From Mactromeris polynyma (Eukaryota > Mollusca > Bivalvia > Venerida > Mactridae), in contig JASFXZ010000039.1 of the NCBI GenBank assembly GCA_032209605.1, positions 3,720,001-3,784,000 on the forward strand: a stretch of 64,000 bases of DNA, read 5' to 3'. The notes under the pieces are model-generated. The model was given only the letters and a program-made list of their open reading frames with translations, made no database searches and was not told the DNA's origin. This document shows positions 1 to 12,800 of the stretch, piece by piece (within the stretch, counting starts at the first letter, position 1; each line of letters starts with the position of its first letter). The translations under genes were made by a program, and so were the position numbers.

Positions 1-125
1 TATTTCCATTATGTGTGGCGATCAGTTGACCAAATCAGTCGGTTCCTTAGTTACCAACTAGTACAAATGTGTTCTTCCACAAGCGTCTGTATAATGAGCG
101 AATAAAAATGATTTTTTCAATTCAG

Positions 126-1933
126 TTCACGGGGGTTGGTCAGACTGGAGTGATTTTGGAAGTTGTAGAGCTGGACCATGTCGACAGGGACATAGGATAC
201 GAACTCGAGTATGTGACAATCCTAGACCTAGACACAGAGGTCACATGTGCCGTGGTATAAGTGTAGAAAGAATATCATGTATGAATGAGGAAGGCTGTCC
301 TGGTGAGTAAAAATATAATATTCGTTTATGAACAAGGAACATATAGCGCTGACAGCTTAATCAAGTTACAACAGCATATTCAGGACGAATTTGTGTAAAA
401 ATGAAAAAGCATATACATTGTAGTCTATAAAGATTGGCCTTCCCTCTCAACATATCAGGAGAACAAGTATCTTTATGCACATACACACATGGTGTTACAC
501 TGATGTGTACACTTGTTGCCAATACATATGTCTATATCGCCCTACCTGTCAAACATCAGTCTATATCGCCTTGAATGCCAACTATCAGTCTATATCGCCC
601 TAACTGCCAAATATCAGTCTATATCACCATACTTGCTAAATAAGTCAATATTGCCCCTCCTGCCAAATAGCAGTCTGTATCACCCTAACTGCCAAATATC
701 AGTCTGTATCACCCTAACTGCCAAATATCAGTATATATCGCCCTAACTGCCAAATAGCAGTCTGTATCACCCTAACTGCCAAATAGCAGTCTGTATCACC
801 CTAACTGCCAAATATCAGTATATATCACCCTATCACAAGAGAAACAATAACAGTTGAACAAATTACGTTTGATGTATTATCATCAGTCATTATGTCATAG
901 AAAACATATGGAGGGCTAAATGCATGTTATATGAATGCACACTATTAATCAATAAGTATGTGTGCTATGAAATTTGAAACATAGTCCAACAACGTGCAGG
1001 TGCCAGATGAATTTTCCCTATAATACATGAAGCACTTATAGGGGAAAATTAGTCATGCCCCTGTGGTTCAATGTATGTCATGTACGTTTCATTCATTTTG
1101 ACGAGTTTGTATTTACAGTTGATGGTGGCTGGTGTGATTTTACTGTCTGGACGCCTTGTAGTGCTACCTGTCTGGGTATGTCGGCCACCAAGTCACGTAA
1201 GAGATCATGTTACTGTCCAGCTCCACAGAATGGTGGACAATCTTGTGAAGGTAACATATAAATAATTATATTCTGCTGAAATATTGGCCCCGAAAAATAT
1301 CGTTTTCTGGTCCAAATTAACATTGCTAAGACAAACTATGTGTTGGTGTATATGTGTGATTAATACAAAAATAGTTCACATTGGTTTTTGAGGCGCTTTA
1401 GCGTCTCATTGCTATTATCGTCCACCGGATGGTCTACTCGAAGTACCGCCATTTCATTGTCTCAAGTAAATAGTACATGTAAAGTCTCTGATTTTTTTAT
1501 AGATTGTAGAGTATAATGGCTGATTTGTCAACTTTTTTGCGTTTCAAAGACTGATATACGGGTCAGAGTAAAAATGTGGTTGACTGCTATTATTTATGTG
1601 GAAATAATAACAAAATAAAGTGACCACGTAGAAAAGAGCTTTTACACATTACACTTGCTGTAAAAGGCCAGGTCTCAGTTATATTGTTATCTCAATTGAA
1701 GCACTTACATCATTTTTGGACTTACTAAACTAGCCAACTATATTATAACAGGTCCTATGTCGCCATGCTCCTCACAGTGCTATGATTCCAGGGCTTTTAT
1801 GTCTGCAATTGACGATTATCAAGGCACTGCTCGATGCTTAATGAAAGTGATATTTCGTATTTCAGGAGATTACATAGAGACAGTGGAATGTTCAGGAACC
1901 GAGTACTGTCCTAACCTTGTACAAGCTGAATGA
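126..1933 (+). CDS. 3' end of a thrombospondin type 1 repeat protein (three exons, 5' part outside window)
   Basis: Seen: three exons join in phase 1 at 126-302, 1119-1250 and 1866-1933 (TGA at 1931-1933), with acceptors ttcag, ttacag and tttcag and donors gtgagt and gtaaca. Exon 1 reads WSDWSDFGSC, then GPCRQG, RTRVCDNPRP and six cysteines, a complete TSP1 module. Exon 2 begins GGWCDFTVWTPCSATC and contains NGGQSCEG. Exon 3 supplies DYIETVECSGTEYCP and ends NLVQAE-stop, completing the second module. Known: TSP1 modules of secreted or adhesive proteins (ADAMTS-like, hemicentin, SCO-spondin) are usually encoded by symmetrical 1-1 exons, as here. Module 2 has eight cysteines instead of six. The parent protein cannot be named because upstream exons lie outside the window. 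There is no membrane segment after the last module, so a secreted C-terminus is likely. The six-base shadow at 1752 (acag-gtcctatg) is probably not an exon, since skipping it gives the better TSP1 fold. Confidence 0.85.
528..833. repeat. 29-bp minisatellite inside the TSP1 gene intron
   Basis: About ten degenerate copies of a 29-bp unit, consensus near ctaactgccaaatatcagtc plus tgtatcacc, lie between the first two visible exons of the thrombospondin-repeat gene. Copies alternate between 'atatc' and 'atagc' and between 'tatatc' and 'tgtatc' variants. The open frame over the array is a by-product of the repeat. Confidence 0.85.
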
Positions 1934-3130
1934 TGACCGATTAGATCGAGTACCACTGTTAGTGTGTAACACAAGATTACATCCATGTTGAAATGCCTTC
2001 AAGCCTTGTGACAATTTGCGCTCCGAAAGTTTTAACTACTAGATGCCATTATTATATGCGTAAATACAATACAAATATAGTACCATTGTAATACACTGCA
2101 AAAATGTGAGCTTAAAATACTATCTGCACTCTGTGCTAACCTGTCTGTGCTGGGTGTGATCTATTATTGGCAAACATTGTAAGGATACACTATATGGCCA
2201 GTATAATTGTTACCTCCTTGTATTGGAGGGAACAGCAATAATAGTACATCAACTTTTTTACTCATGCAAACCTAGCCAAGAAATCTCACCTAAGACATTG
2301 TTATAGGTGTTACTGAACGTCTGTGTGGCTGCAACCAATCGGCTGTTCAGTTATGGATGCCCAAACAATATTGATCCCTTCATTTTTGTACATAGTCTAG
2401 ACTTGATGTGTACTTTTGTTTTAAATAATGCTAATTTGTCATGACAATGTGTTTTAAGGTCATCAATTACCACATTTAAGGTGTTTGTACATAGATTTTA
2501 AACATATGCACTTTACTCACTTTTAATCATAGGAGATTGTCATATATGTAGCTATACTTTAATACTATAGAAGGGATAAAGGTAGAGAACTTGTGACAAT
2601 CTCCTACGCTTTTAATGCTATACTTAAATTAGACCTGGAAACTGATATACTATGAATATCTACTCATTTACCTTTGCTTAGTGTTATAATTGTGTTACTA
2701 GTGCTTCTAATGTGAATTTAAAGTTATACATGTAGTTGCATAGAAGGAGTATAGCTACCTCAGTTTCATAAACATGTAGCAAAATCATAGACATTTCAGC
2801 AACATTTTACTGCCATCTTTTCTGCAGAATCTCCAGTTTTTAACATCAATATTTGTTTTGTAATTGTACCTTCATTTTTCCATCTTGTTATTGAAGTGCA
2901 CGGATGTATTTTTGTCTCAATTTTACAATCTTTTATTTTAGTGGAGAAACTTTTTTTGCCCATTTTTATGTACTTAATGTTGATGCGAAATTTTACATGG
3001 GCATGCAGATATTTCTTATCAGTTCAAAATTATTTTAACAATAAACTTATGATAGATCATTGACCACATTTGTCAATATCATATTTTTAAATACCATACT
3101 TTTGGTAGTTTGTAGGATATCATAGGCAGA
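1934..3130 (+). other. 3' UTR and intergenic AT-rich DNA after the TSP1 gene
   Basis: No coding sequence is supportable here. The first part is presumably the 3' UTR of the thrombospondin-repeat gene. AATAAA occurs at 3040-3045 and again near 3457, so either could be a polyadenylation signal. The 3457 site faces the convergent RMI1 gene. Confidence 0.4.
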
Positions 3131-3169
3131 TATGGGCGCTGCTATGGGAATTACAACATCTTCGGTAAG

Positions 3170-3334
3170 TGACGTCATTTCAAGAAAATGCAACATGTGA
3201 TGTCACTATTTGCAAGCTGGGAAACAATATTCATCCATATGGTAACTTCGTTTTCATATTGCCATTTGTGACAAATATTGCTTACTGTCAGTATAATGGT
3301 AACGTCACACATGACGTTGTCTTGACGACGTCAC
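3170..3334. promoter_or_regulatory. cluster of CRE-like TGACGTCA motifs
   Basis: Five cAMP-response-element-like sites occur in 165 bp: TGACGTCA at 3170-3177 (full palindrome), TGATGTCA at 3198-3205, aACGTCAC near 3301-3308, TGACGTTG at 3312-3319 and GACGTCA at 3328-3334. A TATA-like catatatacta follows near 3369. Just before lies a short ATG frame (3131-3164, MGAAMGITTSS) ending at a gtaagt donor. The site lies between two convergent genes, so what it would control is unclear. Confidence 0.35.
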
Positions 3335-3482
3335 TTAAAGAAGAGGTTGGAAATCGCACAGCGGCGCTCATATATACTAAATGTAGATAAAACAGTAGTG
3401 TAGTTTTGTTATGTACTTTTTATTACATGTTTTTATGTGGTTTCGAATACAAACTTCAATAAAAAACAATTGTTTTTATTTA

Positions 3483-3865
3483 TCAACATAAATTCCAAAA
3501 CAAAAAGTCTACAACAACATTGTGGCAATCTAACCATTCAGAGTCACTATAAGAATCCTTTACTGGCCTCTGGTACGGATAGAAATATCTGACACGAGGG
3601 CAAGTGTTAAAGCAGTAACTCGAGAGCTGGATATTTCCATCTGCACACAATTCTTTTTCTTGCATACCTTTTTTAAGAAATAAAGGACAAGATGAAATAA
3701 AACAACTAACGTTTGAAGGGCTTTTTTGTTATAGTATTGAGTGATTTTACATATTCACAAGTTATTATTCTCCGTAATGTGAAGTCATTACTTGATTACA
3801 TTACTAAAAGTTTTCAAGCACCAGTGTAAATGTGGGAAATTTTGGTCTGGTATGCAAGAATTCCG
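3483..3865 (-). repeat. dispersed repeat, copy A (paralogous with 12759-13545)
   Basis: This segment aligns by eye with the stretch at 12759-13545. Both contain ggtatgcaagaaaaagaa on the minus strand, then a related stretch near 'atccarctctsg'. Both also share 'ttatagta..gtgactttwmaw', 'attcaagttattatc', 'atgtgaagt' and the block 'aagcac..gtgtaaa..gggaaat' on the plus strand. The 60-residue minus frame here begins MQEKE and the copy-B frame also begins MQEKE. I do not recognise the repeat family. Confidence 0.5.
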
Positions 3866-3882
3866 TGCTGATAGAACAGAGT

Positions 3883-6800
3883 TCAAACATTCCATGATGC
3901 CATTACACGGTTATATAACATATCTATATGATGGTGACTGAGTTGCTTCTTTGCAACGATGATAGGGCGTGGATTCCTGGCACAAACTTCAAGCTCAAGT
4001 AGACACATTAAATCGATTAATTTTTGTTGACATTGTTTGATACCCTGAAACAGAAATTCAAACAAATACATAATTTGGAACTAGTAGATTGTTTTCTCAC
4101 AAAGAGATATGTCTCCCCAGTTAGTTGCTAGGATTTAAAGGAAAAAGATGCTTTTGTAGTTGGCAGTACCAGTATATGAAAGACAATTTCAAAGAAATTT
4201 CCATTGTTCACAAACTTCAATATGTGCATGCTTATATTTCATTAAAAGTGTAAAGTTAATAATTATTCTGAAAGTAATAAGTAACGAATATAAAAGAAAC
4301 TTGCAAAGCTCCTGTTCTCTTTACTTACAAATTTCTTAAATAACAAATTAGTTTGCTTATCTACTTTGCAATTGTTGTAGCCACAATTGCCCAAATATGT
4401 GCTTACTCACAAAAATTGTAAGCATTCACAATAAACATTGATATTGATTCCATTTGATTGTATAAAGTACGACACATGCAAATATTCATAAAACATCAAA
4501 AGGCCATAATTCAATGAAAGATTATCTGAGCGTAACGAAACGACAAGGATGCACAACTTCACTTGATGCATAACTCAGTGAAAAATAATCTGAGCGGAAC
4601 ACGCTTACTGCTGATCAATCCTGTGAAGTTTGGCTGAAATCCAACCAGTAGTATTGGAGATGAAGCGCAGACAAGTTAAAAGTGGATGGACGAACAGACA
4701 GATGCAGATTCATTATTTACAGAACAATGAATGTTTGACCATAGTAATGAACTCTTTATCAAGGCAAAATAAGTCTAATGATCATGATCTGTTTAAAATT
4801 ATAAAAGCTCATACAACATAAAGGTTCATTAATGACAGGGCCAACGTGTCACCATCATGAAGGACATGCTCTAACAATCTAAAACACCTGCATCAACATG
4901 TAATAATGCATTAAAATAAATTTTATGCACAATTTCTAATAAAACTCATTGTTGACATGTCAGTGAACAGTGAACTCACATTGTTCATTTAAATGGATTT
5001 GAACATATGATTGCCAATTCAATACTGTTAAATCAATTTGAACATTTATTACCATCCCTAATACATATATTGATATAAATTACCTCTTGTAATATCTGCT
5101 TCATTTTTGGGTCTGTTTTCATTTTTTGTCTCATCACCTGAGTGAGAAAATCAGAATTATCATAAACTATAATTTATTTGTAATTAATATAATAAAAACA
5201 GAATGAAAACCCCCCCAAAATCTGGGAATGAAATAAAGGATTGCTTTATGTATCAAGCTATAAGAAGCAGGAAAGATAAGAGTCACCTTGATATAGACAC
5301 ATGACTTGCTTGATATAATGACACACACAAAAGGATATTAAAACACATAAATTCTACCTTGGCACTAATTTTTAAGGAATGTTCAGCAGGTAAATCTCAT
5401 GGATAAAGAGTAACAGTGTATGTCAAGTTTAATTTAGAAAAAAATCTAGTTATGCTAGGGCAGTGCATGTAGGTTATAAGATGAATATAACTGATAAACA
5501 ATTTTATACTTAAAAACAAGTATGCAAAGTAATATAAATGTGTACAAAAATTGCAAGTATATGTACACTGTTTTTGTATAATTCAAGTTCAGAAAACCTG
5601 AACCAATGTTATCTTGTTCTACTTACCACAGACTCTTTAGTTGAAAAACCAATCATTTCAGTCAGAACCTGAAACACATAAACACATTAACAATACATAA
5701 GTAACAAGTTACTGACACAAACACACAATTTATACAAATAGGTTAATACAACTTAGTAAATGGCTAAAAGACGGCATATAAAGTTGATTATATTTACAAT
5801 GTATTTTATGAGGTTTTAAAATCACAACTACATCAGTGTAGTAATATTACAACATAAGTGATATTAGAAATTTAATCAAGTTTATATATTTCATGCTTGG
5901 TTATATGTACAACATTATGTTTTACTGCAACATTCAAGCAAAACCAATAAGCAACACATACTGCCTTAATGAACTACATTGTACTTATGCATTACATAAA
6001 TGGTACACTACATGTTTGAGATTGATCACATTTTCATAGAAGACACGATAGTATGTTTAATATTAGCACAATGCATTATTGGATAGTACCATCACATTCA
6101 ACATACAGTAAAACCTAAAATGTTGACCACCTTTGGGTCCCTTGAAAACTTCTTACTGAGCTGGTCTAAATATTGAGGTTGACTAGAGCAAATTTTGATC
6201 TTAATTTTGAGGTGGTCTTATTTATATTATTAAGGTGGTTTTTATGTGAGGTTTTACTGTACTTACAGACAAGTAGATAATGAGAATTTCATGTACATGA
6301 CCAATCATGGCATGTGACTCTAACCTGATCAGATAAATCTACATCAACTGCCATTGTCCCATCATTTATCTTACATGATAATATCCATCTGCCTTCAGTA
6401 GATGATAACTTGCTGGTTAGTGTAGAAATGTAAGCCTAAAAAGTTTAAGCACACATTGTGAATCAGGTATCACAGCATATATGGTTAAGTTCGCAACACT
6501 GAAATGCCAGCAAAATTACCTAGGTCACACAAGTACATTTTGATAAACGGCACTAATTAACAATAGTTTTAACAATAACGTCACTCATTTCTGTAATTCC
6601 CCAACATTTCTACATGAAAATGTCTGAAAACACAATTTGAAAACTTTTTGACTTTCAAATTATTCACTTCTAAATACATTATTAGAAGGAGTCTTAGTTT
6701 TGCTAATATTGAATACATACAAAATGGTTTAGCTTGCTTTTTCAAAATTCAAGCACAGTTTACTGACAAAATGCACTGTAATTCACAAGTACATCTTAAT

Positions 6801-9800
6801 GGATTGCTAATTTTAAACCTTGCTAATAACTCCAAAATGGATATTTTGCTCAATAAAAAGAGCATGAAATGTAAATGGTTTACATATATTGACATTGTTA
6901 CAGCAGCACTGTCATTGAGGATACTGCAAATAAGCACACGCCAACAAAAGAGGGAAGTTTATTTACCAATAAATGTTCATGCAGAGTAAAACGTCAGATA
7001 TCTGAATCTAACAACAATCAAGAGAGCAGACTCAGAGGAAGCAGTAAGTTAACTAATGTTACTATTATAACAAACATTTATATATTTCTTTAAATCCTCA
7101 CAATTAATGGTAATAATCCTGATTTTCCAGAATTAATAGTCATAGTGAAGGGATGATAGACTAACAGGACAGGGCAATAATAATTGATGACAGAATCTTT
7201 AATATATAAGTAGACTAACCTTAACAGTATGATAGGAGGGTTGTTCAGGAGGTTGAATGGACATAACTTTAGACAAGTAGGTAAATGGATACTCCACATC
7301 TGAAAAAAGGTGAAAGTTACAACAGGTTTTATTGCAAATTACAGTAATTCAAGACCAAACAAACCACATGGATATCATATATGTAAACATAGTATGAATG
7401 TCATAAAAAAACAGCCCGAGAATTTTCCTTGCTCACAGAAGCACATGTTTATGTACTTTGCTATGAAATAATAACAATACCCATTATGGCTGATATCGTT
7501 GATTTGCGACTTTTGATTTCTAAAATATCCACTCATATACCGTATAGTGAGTATATGAGAATAAAAGATTGCTTACCAATATCAACCTTCTCTTTTCTTG
7601 TGGGCTCATTTTCAGTTTTCAGATTCTGTACGTTAGAAGCAAAGATCGATTCAATAGTCCCAGATTGTTTGCTCTTACTAGAAAAGTCTGTACTAGTCAA
7701 AGTGGCAGTTGTACCAGATTTCGGAAGGGTCAGTCTGGAAGTCTTCATTTGGACACCTTGGCCAGACTGATTAATACCACACAAACTATCTGATCTGTCT
7801 GTATTTACACCAGAAAATGATTCACTATCTTTTCTTGTTGAATTCACATTGCTTGTTTTGATTTTATTTTGATTTAACATATTGTTTTCAGTCTTTATCC
7901 TTGTGACATTTGATTGGATTTTGTTGCTAGGCAACTGCTTATCACTATTTGATTGTTTACCACTAAGTATCTGTGGATTACTAGATGCAGATTGATTACC
8001 AAACAAGTTCCCTGTTTGTCTAGTCGGTTCTTGTTTCTTATTCTCACGTTCTGCCATCAGTAAATATTCAGCTTCAAGATCATCTTCAAAATCCATTTCA
8101 TCAAAATCTTCAAACTCATTGGGTTTCACTACACTTGTTGAATTCACAGATATTTTATTACTATTATTATTGTGTGATGTCCCTGGAATTTTTGAGTTCA
8201 CATTCCTGTCTCTCTGATACGCTAATGATGGATTGCAGGATATATTTGGAGCTGGCTTGTGTTTTTGTTCAATTTTCCTTGAATGTGTCGGAATTGAGGA
8301 GTTGTTTGTAGTTTTATTACTATTTGTATTCTGTACAGGAAGAAAGTCATCAATGTTCATTTCTTCAAGAAACTCATCATCGTCTGAGAATCCATCAACC
8401 ACATCTGATATATTCTAAAATAAAACATTCAATCGGATATCAATCAGGTATTACTGGCTGAAACGAATGCTAATCAAGCAACTTGTGTGCATAAATACAA
8501 CTGGTGTGAAAATAATTCTTCCATTGGAAAAACAATCACATTATTATAAATTAATACCAAGTGATTTCTACATTAAAGTTATATTATGGTTCAGAATGAC
8601 AAAAAGGTTGTATTGGGTATCAATGAAAACAACTACATCAAAGACAAGTAAATACCGTTCAACAAGTCCATAAGTCAGGCAGAAAACTTCACATATTCAA
8701 AAAAACATAAAAACAATATTTGACAATTTTCATACACATTTACCATATATGTCCTATTTAATGCTCCATCTTGCCCCTGCTACTTTTTTAGAGAATGTAC
8801 CTTAGTTGAGATGTAAAAAATCGTTTTGCTCCACCAGTGTCGGTAGAAATCAAGACCATCAGTGTTAAACTGTTATCTAATCTTTCTAAATAGCCAGCAG
8901 GAATTTCCTTGAGCATGATTTTAATAATTATATTTTCATGCATCATAATTCATCAGACATACGTCAGTATAAAATGGTAACCCAATACGTTAAACTGTTG
9001 ACAGTATCAATCATGTGTAAAACATGCAATTAGCTATAGTTTTTAACACCCACACCTATTTATTTCTTCTGTTTCATAAATCATTTCACACCAGCTCAAC
9101 TATTATTACATGTGCATCAATATAACAAATATCTTTCAACGACGGTCGACCTAGACAGTTTAGACGCAGCACCACAAAGTATGCAAGAATAACTTTTGGA
9201 CTTGCAATGCATCGAACATTACAGTTTACCACCAAAAGGATGTATTCATGTTTTAAATGGGTCAGTCATGAAATTTTTACCATTCCCTAAATCCAATACT
9301 TTTAAAGTCAGAATTTGATAATTTTAACAATGATTTTGAACACAGAATATATCTTTGCAGACTTCATGATATATTTTATCAAAGACAGAGATATTCAATA
9401 GATAAAAATGAACTCATCCATTGCTCTTTTCATATGCTCTACTCACTCTCTCATCTTATAAATATATCTTGACTGATCTATCATTCATTAATAACATAAG
9501 GAATATGATGTAAGGAATACGATGCTGATAACATACCTGGTTGATATTAGCTACCTGCATGCCTCCTACTCGAGTCTGAGACGCAGGTTCCATTTTTGTC
9601 TTGTTATTTAGCCTACCAGACTGCGACACATTATTTCTACTTGTGTATGTTTGTCTAGACTGGTCTCCAGATTTTGGCTGTCCATTTCTCCTCACAGCTG
9701 AACCAGTAAATGTCTGTCTGTGGTTCTTACCAGCATGTTCTTCACTGGCTTCCCTTAAAAAACAAAAAAATATTCATGTACAATGTACATGTATTTCAAC

Positions 9801-12800
9801 TGTAATCATCTAGAAATCCAGTTTCAGTTGATGACTTGTTTATAGACATTATTAGTATGAAAGATAATATTTTTTCTATGAGCATTGGACGGTGTGATAT
9901 TTTCAAAGCATGTCCATTGAAAAGTCAAAAAGAAACATATTTTATACTCATAAATATATACAGTGGTTACTATACTATGACCTTGATCGAACTGGCATGC
10001 AAAACTTTAACCAATACTTATAAGTTGCACAAAGGCCATAACTTTTAATATGTTCAAGCAAGAGTTATCTGATCGAGTTATTGTACTAGGTTTGACTGTT
10101 TCAATCCAATGCATGCAGTGGTTACTGTGCTATGGCCTTAATGGTTTTATCTATGAAGTTACTTACATAGCAGACTGTAGAACTTGTGAGACTGTGTTAG
10201 CTTCCACCAGCGTATCCACCTCACCACCTAGATGTTTGATATTGTGTTCACTTAACATCAAGATACCATGACGACACAAAACATTCCCATGTACAATAAT
10301 CTGAATTAAGAAATTGTATATAACCATTGTCAGTAATTAAAAGAATACAGGTACTGTAGTCAACCTTAAGCTTGATAAACCTGGAAAATATATCATGATG
10401 GCCAAAACAGTGCAATATTATATACTTCAGTGTTTCATTCTCTCCACCACTGGCATACAGGGAAACTTGTACCATGTCTTGGTAGACTTACTCATTTATA
10501 GCCACGTGTCAAATGTTTTAAAACTGGTTCTAAATGTTTTTCTTACTTACATTTTATAGATTCATGACGCTAAAGGGTGAAAGTTTCATGCTCATATGAA
10601 TCACTACCCAATTCATGTCCTGGAAAAACTAAAACTTGTGTCTTATGAAGAGGCAATGACTTTGCGGGGGTAGAATCCATAACCCCAGGGCAGAGGTTGA
10701 GCAGTGGTTCCCTTAAGTACTACACTACCACTCACCTTTTCAAGTTTTGGCAAAAGAATAAGCCTATTAAAGGGAATGTGTATTTATAACAGAATAGATC
10801 AAGAATCATTTAGCTATGCTTGGTGTTAACACACTGCAGATTAAACACTTTAAATCCTTACCTTAGTACCTGGCTTTGTCTGTTGATTTAAACAAGTGAT
10901 TTTCTTGTATTCCATTCCTTGTACATTACATGTACCGTCTGTCAGCTTAAACAATAACATCCTCGATGGTTTTGGTTCCCACTGAATGATACAGAATTCT
11001 GTATTATTAATGTACCAATAAGCAATCATTCTTCTGTCAGAGTTAATGCACAAGACTCATACTAAAGTAAAAAATCAAAACTTCTTCTGATAAACACCCT
11101 TGTTATATAGTTATATAAAAATGTTTAAATCATGATACAGTACATAGTATGTGATATAACAATGTCTTTAAAAGCCAGATAACACTAAACAGATAAAGAA
11201 ATAGATATTCACACAATCTATAAGTGGATGATTTCTTCAAACCCCAGTAGTATTAGATATTTTTTTTACATATAGAAGAAACGTCAATCATATGGTAATA
11301 CATGTATATAAATTGATTAGTCTTAGTTCCCCTAAGGAAAGCCATTGAATGAGTATAAAGACAACATCTACATAACTACAATAGAATGGAAGTGTAAACA
11401 CTGACTGGTTTCTGGTTTGGATCATCAGCTGTCACATGTACATTAGCATTTTCTTTGCCTTTAATCTTCACTTGTTGAGAGTAAAATGAAGTACCAACGT
11501 CCACAATGCTATCAATCTACAGTGCAGAAGAAATAGGAAACATACAGTATATCTATGAAGGTAAGACTACCCATATGTTATGCTATAACACATAGGAAAC
11601 ATACAGTATATCTATGAAGGTAAGACTACCCATATGTTATGCTATAACACATAGGAAACATACAGTATATCTATGAAGGTAAGACTACTCATATGTTATG
11701 CTATAACACATAGGAAACATACAGTATATCTATGAAGGTAAGACTACTCATATGTTATGCTATAACACATAGGAAACATACAGTATATCTATGAAGGTAA
11801 GACTACCCATATGTTATGCTATAACACATAGGAAACATACAGTATATCTATGAAGGTAAGACTACCCATATGTTATGCTATGACACATAGGAAACATACA
11901 GTATATCTATGAAGGTAAGACTACCCATATGTTATGCTATAACACATAGGAAACATACAGTATATCTATGAAGGTAAGACTACCCATATGTTATGCTATG
12001 ACACATAGGAAACATACAGTATATCTATGAAGGTAAGACTACCCATATGTTATGCTATAACACATAGGAAACATACAGTATATCTATGAAGGTAAGATTA
12101 CTCATATGTTATGCTATAACACATAGGAAACATACAGTATATCTATGAAGGTAAGACTACCCATATGTTATGCTATAACACATAGGAAACATACAGTATA
12201 TCTATGAAGGTAAGACTACCCATATGTTATGCTATAACACATAGGAAACATACAGTATATCTATGAAGGTAAGATTACTCATATGTTATGCTATAACACA
12301 TAGGAAACATACAGTATATCTATGAAGGTAAGACTACCCATATGTTATGCTATAACACATAGGAAACATACAGTATATCTATGAAGGTAAGACTACCCAT
12401 ATGTTATGCTATAACACATAGGAATCATACAGTATATCTATGAAGGTATGACTACCCATATGTTATGCTATAACACATAGGAAACATACAGTATATCTAT
12501 GAAGGTATGACTACCCATATGTTATGCTATAACACATAGGAAACATACAGTATATCTATGAAGGTAAGACTACCCATATGTTATGCTATAACACATAGGA
12601 AACATACAGTATATCTATGAAGGTAAGACTACCCATATGTTATGCTATAACACATAGGGAATATTTTAGGGATCACTGACTTTGAATGAAACAAGTTGAG
12701 TTTTTATGAACATCAAAACTATGTTAAATAAACAAGATAAGCTAAACTAAATTTTTCCTTATTTCCTTTGGATATTTAATGTAATAACATGACATATTGT

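Noticed and set aside
1752..1864. Possible extra exon after ttataacag before the last TSP1 exon
   Set aside because: It stays open into the last exon, but skipping it gives a correct TSP1 ending (SCEGDYIETVEC...C) and a good tttcag acceptor at 1865.
6648..6989. 113-residue frame on the strand opposite RMI1
   Set aside because: It lies in an RMI1 intron, is Ile/Asn/Leu-rich as expected for AT-rich DNA and has no recognisable motif.
10655..10745. tRNA-like segment on the minus strand in RMI1 intron 4
   Set aside because: A weak A-box (agtggtagtgtagtac) and a B-box-like gttatggattctacc are present, but the arms do not pair. At most an old SINE head.
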